A stretch of DNA of 64,000 nucleotides, from the NCBI RefSeq assembly GCF_000526495.1, contig NZ_JAGE01000001.1:1176001-1240000 (forward strand). Reading direction: 5' to 3'. Of this stretch, positions 1 through 6,919 are shown piece by piece. Position numbers and translations under genes: made by a program. The stretch's first letter is position 1. Each line of letters starts with the position of its first letter. The stretch comes from Ruminiclostridium josui JCM 17888 (GTDB lineage: Bacteria > Bacillota > Clostridia > Acetivibrionales > DSM-1351). The notes below the pieces were generated by a model. It was not told the origin of the DNA and did no database searches. It worked only from the letters and a program-made list of their open reading frames with translations.

Positions 1-80
1 AAAACTGCCGCTTTGTAGTCTGCAAAATTCCTTTCTATACGGCGCATAAGTTTTTCCTGCTTATCAATCATTCTGTCCAT
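1..80 (-). CDS. 5' end of an unidentified gene downstream of mobC (partial)
   Basis: The reading frame starts with ATG at 80 and is open to the window edge, giving 26 residues that begin MDRMIDKQEKLMRRIERNF. An AAAGGAGAG ribosome binding site lies seven bases upstream. The start overlaps the last codons of mobC by 17 bases, which implies translational coupling in the mobilisation operon. The visible part is charged and helical. I do not recognise it; a relaxase or a short relaxosome accessory protein would fit the position. Confidence 0.6.
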   Translation of the reverse strand, partial: MDRMIDKQEKLMRRIERNFADYKAAV

Positions 81-411
81 TTTCAACTCTCCTTTCCGGC
101 GAAGTAACTGCCGTCTGTATATCCAGCACGGCTTTTCGGAGCCTGTTGGCTTCATACTGAAATGTTGTGCGGTCAATATGCCCTATAGCATTTGCCCTTG
201 CAGCAATCTGGTTTAAGTTGCTGCCAATAGCGTGAAGCTCTTTCATTACAGCGTAATAATCGGGAGGCGGAAGTTCCTTTGGTACATAACCGTTGATAAG
301 TGCACGCAAATAGGTTTCCTGTGATAGTCCTGCTTTCTTTGCGCTGGCTTCCAGCTTCGCCTTTTCTTCTTTGTTCAGCCACACTTGAACACGAATACTA
401 CGTTTTCTCAA
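64..411 (-). CDS. mobC: MobC-like relaxosome accessory protein
   Basis: Plasmid/ICE mobilisation protein of the MobC family. These small proteins bind oriT next to the relaxase and help open the DNA before nicking. The N-terminus (KRSIRVQVWLNKEEKAKLE) is the ribbon-helix-helix-like segment, and the middle (ELHAIGSNLNQIAARAN) is the family's typical GxNLNQIA motif. A GTG at 420 lies too close to the AAGGAG site; TTG at 411, eight bases after it, is the better start. The 5' end overlaps a small DUF3789-like frame and the candidate oriT lies just beyond. The family call is firm; the DNA target is inferred. Confidence 0.9.
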   Translation of the reverse strand: MRKRSIRVQVWLNKEEKAKLEASAKKAGLSQETYLRALINGYVPKELPPPDYYAVMKELHAIGSNLNQIAARANAIGHIDRTTFQYEANRLRKAVLDIQTAVTSPERRVENGQND

Positions 412-565
412 CGTTTCCACTCCTTTCTGCTGAAATCATATCTTCATCCCTTGCATATGGGATGTTGATTTGGAAAAGACACATAAAAGCAACGCCGACA
501 ATGCCGCCTATAAATATGCCTAGCAAAAACGCTCCTATGGTTATCACCACACTTTCTATTTGCAT
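398..565 (-). CDS. Small DUF3789-like membrane protein
   Basis: A 55-codon frame from ATG at 565. It has one hydrophobic segment (about residues 6-30: GAFLLGIFIGGIVGVAFM) followed by a short polar tail with IPYARDEDM. This matches the plan of the DUF3789 micro-proteins that often sit beside mobC in clostridial ICEs: a glycine-rich membrane helix and an acidic tail. It overlaps the mobC start by 14 bases. No convincing Shine-Dalgarno precedes the ATG, because that sequence is the G/C-rich inverted repeat of the candidate oriT, so a later GTG could be the true start. Confidence 0.5.
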   Translation of the reverse strand: MQIESVVITIGAFLLGIFIGGIVGVAFMCLFQINIPYARDEDMISAERSGNVEKT

Positions 566-570
566 TTTTA

Positions 571-693
571 CGGGGGTATTAGGGGGTATCCCCTTAACAA
601 GTGAATTTTGGGAGACAAAATTCAGTGCTTGCTACAACATAAGACACCTGTCTTATGTTGAAATACTTACGGCAGGTATTAGATTACCTGCCG
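571..693. other. Candidate origin of transfer (cluster of inverted repeats)
   Basis: The gap between mobC/DUF3789 and the DpnD gene holds four structures: GGGG-GTAT-CCCC (582-593) preceded by GGGGGTATTA; TGAATTTTG and CAAAATTCA (602-624, 5-base spacer); a perfect 12-bp inverted repeat, CAACATAAGACA and its complement (635-660, 2-base spacer); and CGGCAGGTA and TACCTGCCG (670-693). Dense short palindromes directly upstream of a mobC operon are typical of oriT regions bound by relaxase and MobC. The nic site cannot be placed. Confidence 0.55.
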
Positions 694-706
694 AAAATAA
701 GAGCCG

Positions 707-928
707 TTATCGCACATGTCCATGTCGTTTTTGCTTCCTAAACCGTTCTTCCATCTCTTTTTCTTGAGCGATAAACTCCACACCGGCAAAGTGTTCTGAA
801 TCAAGGATGTATTCTTCATTTCTGTACGCCTGCCGAACCTTTTCTTCGGCCTGTTGCTCATTTTCCGCCTCGATTTCAACTGTCATGCAAAGGGTTTCTT
901 TGATTTCCACTTGATAGGTTTTCATCAT
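707..928 (-). CDS. DpnD/PcfM family protein
   Basis: A 73-residue protein starting MMKTYQVEIKETL. The motif of a short beta strand, then VEIEAENEQQAEEKVRQAY, then a pattern like EEYILDSEHF is that of the DpnD/PcfM family, small proteins found in conjugative plasmids and ICEs. AAGGAGG lies nine bases before ATG 928; the frame extends further upstream without a comparable site. The C-terminus is rich in Lys/Arg/His. Function is unknown in the family. It lies on the far side of the candidate oriT from mobC. Confidence 0.8.
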   Translation of the reverse strand: MMKTYQVEIKETLCMTVEIEAENEQQAEEKVRQAYRNEEYILDSEHFAGVEFIAQEKEMEERFRKQKRHGHVR

Positions 929-964
929 AAAACGAAGCCTCCTTTCTTGATTTTTGGGTAAAGA

Positions 965-990
965 AAAAGGCACTGATTTTAGTGCCTTTT
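965..990 (-). terminator. Rho-independent terminator after the HEPN-like module
   Basis: A 10-bp perfect stem (AAAAGGCACT and its complement, loop of six) lies 30 bases after the stop of the 214-residue protein. Read on the minus strand it is followed by TTTTTCTTT. It closes the two-gene unit 1020-3302. Confidence 0.8.
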
Positions 991-1019
991 ATTTTACCTG
1001 TTATTAATAATTTATAAGG

Positions 1020-1664
1020 TTAGTTTGTTTTCGAAAGTATAATTGTTTCCAGTTGTCTTATTGAATCTACAAAACCAATATAAAGCTTAATTACATCTCC
1101 TATTTCTAATATATACTCTGTGTCCTGTCTTTCGAGATGTTTTTTTATGCGATGAATTAAGTCACTTACTGTTTCTCTACTTGTTTGCCTTCTAATTTTA
1201 TAAAAAATTTTTGAATCTACCACTTCAATTCTTGCCATAGAAAAGTGTGTTTCTTCAGAACGTATATCATGAACAACTGAATACCAATCTAATGCCCTCC
1301 TAATAAAACTTACAATTCTAGTATCGGCATATATACTTAATGGATCTGAGTTTTCTAAAGTTTTTTTCAATATCTCGTGAAATTTTGATTTTAAATTTCC
1401 TCTATCCCTTAAGACCTCTTTCAAAATTATGGATGCATACTCCATACAAGAATACATTTTTTCGAAACAGTCTGAGATTTCACCACAAAGGATAATCTTG
1501 TCAGTCTCAGATATGTCAGGCATCTTCGCTAGTAAATCTTTACGTATATCGTTGATAATGTCAACTTTATATGCTATATATCTAGTTTTTCTGATAATAT
1601 CATTATAACATGTTCTTATTTTAGGGTTGAGGAGTTGTTCATTAGTCAGCTTTCCAAATTGCAT
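1020..1664 (-). CDS. HEPN-like protein, second gene of a two-gene module
   Basis: A 214-residue all-helical protein without membrane segments. Around residues 126-144 it reads LDWYSVVHDIRSEETHFSM, which contains R135-x4-H140, the signature of HEPN RNase domains, in a setting like the Cthe_2314-type HEPN proteins. The start codon directly abuts the stop of the 545-residue gene (1664/1665), so the two are probably translated together. HEPN proteins often act as RNases in toxin-antitoxin or abortive-infection systems. That role here is inferred from the motif and from the location among accessory genes. Base composition is clearly AT-richer than the conjugation genes. Confidence 0.55.
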   Translation of the reverse strand: MQFGKLTNEQLLNPKIRTCYNDIIRKTRYIAYKVDIINDIRKDLLAKMPDISETDKIILCGEISDCFEKMYSCMEYASIILKEVLRDRGNLKSKFHEILKKTLENSDPLSIYADTRIVSFIRRALDWYSVVHDIRSEETHFSMARIEVVDSKIFYKIRRQTSRETVSDLIHRIKKHLERQDTEYILEIGDVIKLYIGFVDSIRQLETIILSKTN

Positions 1665-3302
1665 TTATCTCAACTCCTCTATCAAATCATTTAAAGCATC
1701 ATTAACAGAGCTTATCAATATTTTGGAGTCAGTTATCCAGTTTGGTGAATAATTTTCTTCTCTTCTCCAAAGCTTATTATATGCTTTTATCGAAGCAGTG
1801 TGCCCAGATAGTTTGTTACGTGAATTATAAACTAGTCTCAAAATATCTATCAACTTATTACCAGAAATTATGTTTAGCTCTTTAAATAATATCTCCAGTT
1901 GTCCAATACTTCCTAATGTTTGTCCTTGTTCATCTTTTAGCTTATCACTATCAACATATTTTTGTATTGCCTTTTTATTGATACTTTCAACAGTAATTTT
2001 GCATAATTGAATTAAGAATTCCTTAAACTCATCAATATTATTTGTAACAGGTGTCATAAAAGCACTTTTAATTAGCTTATCAGCTTCCGATAATGGATTA
2101 AAAATTATAATATTGTATCTCTTATCGAATTTATCATTTACCTTGTCAATTAAAGTAAATATCCACTTTTCTGGAAGAATATTATCTATAAAAGTGGCTT
2201 CAATCTGCTGTTTCCAAAAGTTTTTCTCTATATTACCTTGTGGCGGAATATTCTCGGTACGCCAATATTTTTGTTCATTATAAGGTATTCTTCCTAAATC
2301 ACCTAGCCAAACAACAACCTTATCTTCCTCATTTATGGTAAAAGGTATATCCCATTCGTCCAAGTATCGAATCAATCCATCACTAATGGTGTAATTTGAA
2401 GTATCAGTCTTATATTTGTTGAGTACAGCTTTGTTAAAAAAAACAGGCGTTAAAAAGTGTGGAGCTTCAAGATTTGCGCCGAAGTAATTTGCCAGCTTAT
2501 TTTCATCGCATGTAAATGTAACTGGTTTACCCGTGTCCTTATCAATATCGTATATAAATTCTTCGAACTTTTCATCCTCAATTAAAAATTTTAAACTATT
2601 ATGCTGACACTCCTTATAGGGCTTTATAACTGTCTTTCCAATAATAGAAGCCAATGCATTAAAGTCATCAAATTCATATTTATTCAAACTATAAAGTATA
2701 TTATAAAAATCTTTAGATCGATGTTCTTGTATGTTTCTCATATTTTCACTTATATTAGCAAATCTTCTGTGGTCAAATGCTATAACACAAACTTTATTAT
2801 GCGCACATAAAAAATCCCGGAGATATTTTGTTAATACCTCAACTTTATTAGCGGAAGCTCGTATGATAACTTCATCACTAATCGGATCATGGTAATTTTC
2901 TCCAACCTTAACTAAATTGTTATACCAGATTAGTTTTGGATTTATATCATATTGGGCAGAGTATTTTTTATTGAAATACCTGTATGCAACCAAATATTCA
3001 AATTTGTCCTTTTTATCTCCGACAACAAAATATATTTCATCTTTGAACTGCCCATTCCCGATATTGCGAGATACTTGCTCAAAAAAAGAATGCCCAAAAG
3101 AATTTGGCGAAAACCCCCACTCGAAATCCTTTAAATATTGTTTAATATATTCATCATCATTATCAAGTAATGCACAAAAAGTAAAAATATCATTTTGGAT
3201 ACCATTAGTAGTTTGTTTTACATTTTCATAAAGAGTAGTCCATTCGTGAGCACATATATTTTCATAGATATTTAAATAATCTTCAAATTTCAGAATATCC
3301 AC
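1665..3302 (-). CDS. Unidentified 545-residue protein with C-terminal HEPN-like motif
   Basis: First gene of the two-gene module. It starts at GTG 3302 after AAAAGGAAG. I recognise no named family. The protein has a mixed alpha/beta N-terminal part and an acidic middle. Near the C-terminus, LRLVYNSRNKLSGHTAS contains R495-x5-H501, within the HEPN spacing. C-terminal RNKxxxH segments are common in large abortive-infection-type proteins. It lacks transmembrane segments and an obvious nucleotide-binding motif. It is AT-rich and followed at once by the small HEPN-like gene and a terminator, so the pair looks like an independently acquired cassette. A defence role is an inference. Confidence 0.5.
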   Translation of the reverse strand: MDILKFEDYLNIYENICAHEWTTLYENVKQTTNGIQNDIFTFCALLDNDDEYIKQYLKDFEWGFSPNSFGHSFFEQVSRNIGNGQFKDEIYFVVGDKKDKFEYLVAYRYFNKKYSAQYDINPKLIWYNNLVKVGENYHDPISDEVIIRASANKVEVLTKYLRDFLCAHNKVCVIAFDHRRFANISENMRNIQEHRSKDFYNILYSLNKYEFDDFNALASIIGKTVIKPYKECQHNSLKFLIEDEKFEEFIYDIDKDTGKPVTFTCDENKLANYFGANLEAPHFLTPVFFNKAVLNKYKTDTSNYTISDGLIRYLDEWDIPFTINEEDKVVVWLGDLGRIPYNEQKYWRTENIPPQGNIEKNFWKQQIEATFIDNILPEKWIFTLIDKVNDKFDKRYNIIIFNPLSEADKLIKSAFMTPVTNNIDEFKEFLIQLCKITVESINKKAIQKYVDSDKLKDEQGQTLGSIGQLEILFKELNIISGNKLIDILRLVYNSRNKLSGHTASIKAYNKLWRREENYSPNWITDSKILISSVNDALNDLIEELR

Positions 3303-3442
3303 TTAACCACTTCCTTTTATATATACTTATTAGTGTTTAACTCATGCTATAAATAAATCAATTTCATCTTTTCTGTTAATAAAACAAAAACCTCTCTTTA
3401 TTTGTTGATAATAAATTCTTCACTTTAGTAAGAATAATCTAC

Positions 3443-3760
3443 TTATTGTACCAGCCACTCATAATCCTGCCTGCAATCCACAATATAATCAACAAACACT
3501 GTCTGATCCTTAATTTGATACAGAACCAGATAATATTTTTCAACAAACATCTTATGGTACTTATTTAGTGGGATAAATTCTGCAGTAAGAAATGGGAATC
3601 GTTCAGGCATTATAGAAAGAGAGCGAATAGCATTCATAAGATCGTTTTTTGCTTTACGTGCAGCAGAAGGGCTTTTCTTTGCTAAAAAACGTACGTGACC
3701 CGCCAACATTTGACGGGCACGGTCGGAAACAATAACCTTATACTGATTCTTCTTTTCCAT
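3443..3760 (-). CDS. RelE/ParE-type toxin
   Basis: A 105-residue protein starting MEKKNQYKVIVSDRARQML. The order of beta strand, two long helices (RARQMLAGHVRFLAKKSPSA) and a C-terminal beta sheet (YYLVLYQIKDQTVFVDYIVD) is that of RelE/ParE superfamily toxins. Whether it cleaves mRNA or poisons gyrase cannot be told. The start ATG 3760 lies inside the last codons of the antitoxin gene, a 23-base overlap, as usual in such operons. An in-frame upstream extension to 3847 overlaps the antitoxin almost fully and is rejected. Confidence 0.85.
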   Translation of the reverse strand: MEKKNQYKVIVSDRARQMLAGHVRFLAKKSPSAARKAKNDLMNAIRSLSIMPERFPFLTAEFIPLNKYHKMFVEKYYLVLYQIKDQTVFVDYIVDCRQDYEWLVQ

Positions 3761-4028
3761 GTTCCACCTCGTCAATAATGCTTTCGAGATAGCTGTCCAA
3801 TTCATCCGGTGTAACTCCGGCACGGCCAGCCAAGCGGTCTTCCTCAACAGCCAGCAGTTCTTCCCTTAGCTTCAGCATTTTTTCTCGACGGGTAAAAGCC
3901 TCTATATCCATAACCACGAGATCACCCTCACCGTTCTTGGTGAGAAAAACAGGTTCTCCGGTGGACTTGCACAAAGCTGCAATTTCATTATAGTTTTGCC
4001 GGATACTTGCGGATGGTTTAATCTGCAT
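3738..4028 (-). CDS. Phd/YefM-type antitoxin
   Basis: A 96-residue antitoxin starting MQIKPSASIRQNYNEIAAL. The N-terminus carries the Phd/YefM DNA-binding fold, including the typical PVFLTKNGEGDLVVMDIEAF segment. The acidic C-terminus (EEDRLAGRAGVTPDELDSY and onward) would wrap the toxin. AAGGAGTTGATACC precedes ATG 4028. The pair is expected to repress its own promoter and to stabilise the element by post-segregational killing, which is family knowledge rather than something shown here. Confidence 0.9.
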   Translation of the reverse strand: MQIKPSASIRQNYNEIAALCKSTGEPVFLTKNGEGDLVVMDIEAFTRREKMLKLREELLAVEEDRLAGRAGVTPDELDSYLESIIDEVEHGKEESV

Positions 4029-4102
4029 GGTATCAACTCCTTGTAGTAACATTCTAATCATATTATACTCCTTTCATGCTATGATATCAATTAGCAATTG
4101 TG

Positions 4103-5056
4103 TTATCTTACATATTCTTGTGGGCATTGTGACCTCAGTTTAATTCTCAAATAATCATTATAATCCTTACCGTGCTTAGGCGGCTCATCATAAACGGTGT
4201 ATGAGATAGGGAGTATAGTTTGAATCGTTTTTGCTGCCAGCCGACCAGCCATATCGTTATCCAAATGTAGGGCTATCTCATTGATTTTTGGAGAGTCCTT
4301 TAAGTATTGCGTGAGCGCAGCTGGTAGGGTGCTTTCTTCAATAATTTTCTTCGGCATATAAATTCCTGCGAGAGATAGGTAATTATCCTGCCGCCAGTCC
4401 CTGCCGGAGAGTAATTCCAAAGTACAATATGATAATAAATCAATAGCGCTTTCAAACAGGTGCAGTTTGCTACATTCATTCCTGGCCGGGATAGAAAAGG
4501 AGAAGTGCTTATCGCTTCCGTTCACTTCTCCCATAAACCTTCTACCCAATGTGCCCCGAAGTGTACCATACCGGGGAATACCGTGCTGATCGAAGCCTAC
4601 AAATACTGCATTGTGATAATCACGGCTCTCATATAGCCGGTTGGTCTGGATGCAGTAATCAATTATTTCTCTGTGGATGCCACGTCCAGTGAGATAAGAA
4701 ATCACACGGTCATTGTTTTCGCTTTTCTCCGGCAAAAGCAGTTTTTTATGCTCAATGGATTTCTGTGGCCTTGGTAAAACAGGCGGTATGACAACCGCCT
4801 GTCCGTCTATCTGAATTACAGCTTCCAGGAACGACATGCCCCGCACCTTAATCAAATAATCCAATGCAGAACGTCCGCCTATATTGCGCGACCACCAGTA
4901 CCATTTTCCATTGCTAATCTTCAAGCTATCATGGGTACGGGTAGTATAAACATTCCCGGCGAAACGCACCAACTCCTGAGGTTCGTAATGTTGCAGATAA
5001 GTCAGCAGATCCATTTGCTTTGCACGTTCAATCTGCTCCGGTGTTACATAGGGCAT
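4103..5056 (-). CDS. DUF3991 and Toprim domain protein (primase-like)
   Basis: A 317-residue protein from ATG 5056, spaced eight bases after GGTGAGG. The N-terminal half carries WYWWSRNIGGRSALDYLIKV, typical of DUF3991 in plasmid and ICE primase-like proteins. The C-terminal half has a Toprim core, with LHLDNDMAGRLAA at about residues 258-270, where the DxD-like acidic residues bind metal. Such proteins are thought to prime the single strand that arrives by conjugation. Its RBS was the landing site of an IS110 copy, and the element end rebuilds AAGG in front of TGAGG, so translation may persist. It probably followed the helicase gene directly before the insertion. Confidence 0.85.
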   Translation of the reverse strand: MPYVTPEQIERAKQMDLLTYLQHYEPQELVRFAGNVYTTRTHDSLKISNGKWYWWSRNIGGRSALDYLIKVRGMSFLEAVIQIDGQAVVIPPVLPRPQKSIEHKKLLLPEKSENNDRVISYLTGRGIHREIIDYCIQTNRLYESRDYHNAVFVGFDQHGIPRYGTLRGTLGRRFMGEVNGSDKHFSFSIPARNECSKLHLFESAIDLLSYCTLELLSGRDWRQDNYLSLAGIYMPKKIIEESTLPAALTQYLKDSPKINEIALHLDNDMAGRLAAKTIQTILPISYTVYDEPPKHGKDYNDYLRIKLRSQCPQEYVR

Positions 5057-5074
5057 CAGTATCACCTCACCTTG

Positions 5075-5460
5075 TACAATTATTTTGTATTAAATCAGTG
5101 ACCAAAGCCACTGTTCGACCCATTAAAAGTCATAGTTAACATAACACTTCAAATTTTATTCTTTTCCAAACATCAAGCACATCATCCGGCTTCACATCTT
5201 AGCCATTATGCCAGCGTTTGTTGGCCTGAACTTTGACAATCATGTATAATATCTTCCGGACTTGGAAGGTGTGTGTTTCACCTCCTGGGACGGACCTTGG
5301 CGGGCCGATTACCCGTATGAAAGAGTATTTTTCCATTCCGGTAAGTCTACATGATTTGGCTGGTTGAGGCCAGCTTTTTAGCTGGTTCCTCGTGTCACAT
5401 GCAAGGTTGTTTGCTTACATGAGAAGGAATGGAGGCTTTTAAGTCCATTAATTTTTTAAG
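5075..5460 (+). ncRNA. Candidate bridge RNA region of IS110 copy 1
   Basis: The 5' non-coding end of IS110-group elements is known to encode a bridge RNA that pairs with donor and target DNA. This stretch lacks a credible coding frame and contains hairpins such as GGCTGG/CCAGC with CCAGCTTTTTAGCTGG (about 5357-5385). A loop near 5264-5286 holds GGAAGGTG and CACCTCC, which resembles the two target sites (CACCTCACCTTT and CCTCCTTTT). RNA ends and guide loops are not determined. Confidence 0.5.
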
Positions 5461-5471
5461 GAGGCATTTTG

Positions 5472-6761
5472 ATGAATTTCAGACCTATTGCAGGAATCGA
5501 TGTAGGTAAATTCTTCAGTGAGATGGCAATTCTTTCTCCATCCAATGAAGTGATTGCCCGCATGAAGATCCACCATGATTCCAGTTCTGACGTTGAAAGA
5601 GTCGTTGAATTACTGAAAAAAACGGAAAAGGACTTTGATTCTAGGCCTTTCGTCGTCATGGAATCCACCGGGCACTATCACAAAATCCTTTTCCATTCAC
5701 TTTGTAAAGCTGGATTGGAGGTCTCCATCATAAACCCCATCCAGACTGATTCTATCAAAAATATTGGAATCAGAAAAGTGAAAAATGATAAAGCTGATGC
5801 CCGGAAAATTGCCCTGCTATACAGATTTCAGGAGCTTAAAACTACTAATATCCCCGATGAGGATATTGAATGCCTGCGAAGTCTTTGCCGACAGTACTAC
5901 AAGCTCTCTGACGAACTTACTGCCTACAAAAACAGGCTTACGGGTATTGTTGACCAACTCATGTTAAACTTCAAGGATGTATTCCCCAACATCTTTTCAA
6001 AGGCTGCTCTTGCAGTATTGGAGAAATATCCTACGCCTGCGCATATTCTTAAAGCGAACAGGAACAAGTTGATTGCACTGATCCAGAAGAATTCTCGCAG
6101 AAGCCTTAAGTGGTCAACTGCAAAGTATAATCTTTTGGTCTCCAAAGCCAGAGAGTTTGCGCCTTTGACTGTTCATAATTCCTCGAACATTGCTATGCTG
6201 GGTGTCTACATATCCATGATCAGAACTCTGGAAGATAACTTGGCGAAGGTCCTAAAAACCATTCATCTATTGATCGCTGAAGATATGGCAAAGGATATGC
6301 CCATGCTAGCATTAACTCTTGAACTTTTTCAGAGCCTGCCAGGTATTGGCCTTCTTACTGCTGCCACCATTCTAGCAGAAATCGGCGATTTTTCCGCTTT
6401 CTCTAAGCCGGGAAAACTGGTTGCTTACTTTGGCATTGACCCCTCTGTGATGCAATCCGGAGAATTTACCGGCACACGGAATAAAATGTCCAAGAGAGGT
6501 TCCAGGCTACTTCGCAGGGTTCTTTTTACAACTGCTCTTGCCAATATCCGAACTAAGCGGAATAAAGAGGCTTGCAACCCTGTATTACTTGAATTCTACA
6601 AGCAAAAATGCCAGAGTAAACCTAAGAAGGTAGCTTTGGGAGCAGTTATGCGTAAGATCATCATTTACATCTTTGCTGTTCTAAGGGACAGAAAACCGTA
6701 CCAGTTACGCAGTCCTCAGGAACATGCTCAGATATTAGCAGCAAAGCATATAGCAGCTTAG
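5472..6761 (+). CDS. IS110 family transposase, copy 1
   Basis: A 429-residue DEDD recombinase starting at ATG 5472, after AAGGAGG. The RuvC-like N-terminal domain has D10 (GIDVGK), E64 (MESTGHY) and D106/D109 (KNDKADA). The C-terminal Transposase_20 domain has LPGIGLLTAATILAEIG at about 280 and the conserved serine around 340 in MSKRGSRLLRR. The protein is full length for the family and identical to copy 2. It excises and inserts the element through a circular form guided by bridge RNA, according to work on the family. Confidence 0.95.
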   Translation: MNFRPIAGIDVGKFFSEMAILSPSNEVIARMKIHHDSSSDVERVVELLKKTEKDFDSRPFVVMESTGHYHKILFHSLCKAGLEVSIINPIQTDSIKNIGIRKVKNDKADARKIALLYRFQELKTTNIPDEDIECLRSLCRQYYKLSDELTAYKNRLTGIVDQLMLNFKDVFPNIFSKAALAVLEKYPTPAHILKANRNKLIALIQKNSRRSLKWSTAKYNLLVSKAREFAPLTVHNSSNIAMLGVYISMIRTLEDNLAKVLKTIHLLIAEDMAKDMPMLALTLELFQSLPGIGLLTAATILAEIGDFSAFSKPGKLVAYFGIDPSVMQSGEFTGTRNKMSKRGSRLLRRVLFTTALANIRTKRNKEACNPVLLEFYKQKCQSKPKKVALGAVMRKIIIYIFAVLRDRKPYQLRSPQEHAQILAAKHIAA

Positions 6762-6919
6762 CAGTACCTGCACTTGATGTTTAGTTTTCAAGGATCAGTA
6801 TTTCATTTTAGACCAGCTATTTTATGTCTACTTCGCAAAGGTGGTCTTGTTGTTATGCATTTTTTCTATGTCAGGAGTTTTCAAAAATTCATAAAGCTTT
6901 TTCTTAAAAACTCTTGACT

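Noticed and set aside
300-767. Plus-strand frame of 155 codons across mobC and the palindromes
   Set aside because: It is antisense to mobC, has no ribosome site and covers the candidate oriT; no protein-like pattern.
3760-3847. Upstream extension of the RelE/ParE toxin to 3847
   Set aside because: It would overlap most of the antitoxin C-terminus and lacks a Shine-Dalgarno sequence; ATG 3760 fits the family start.
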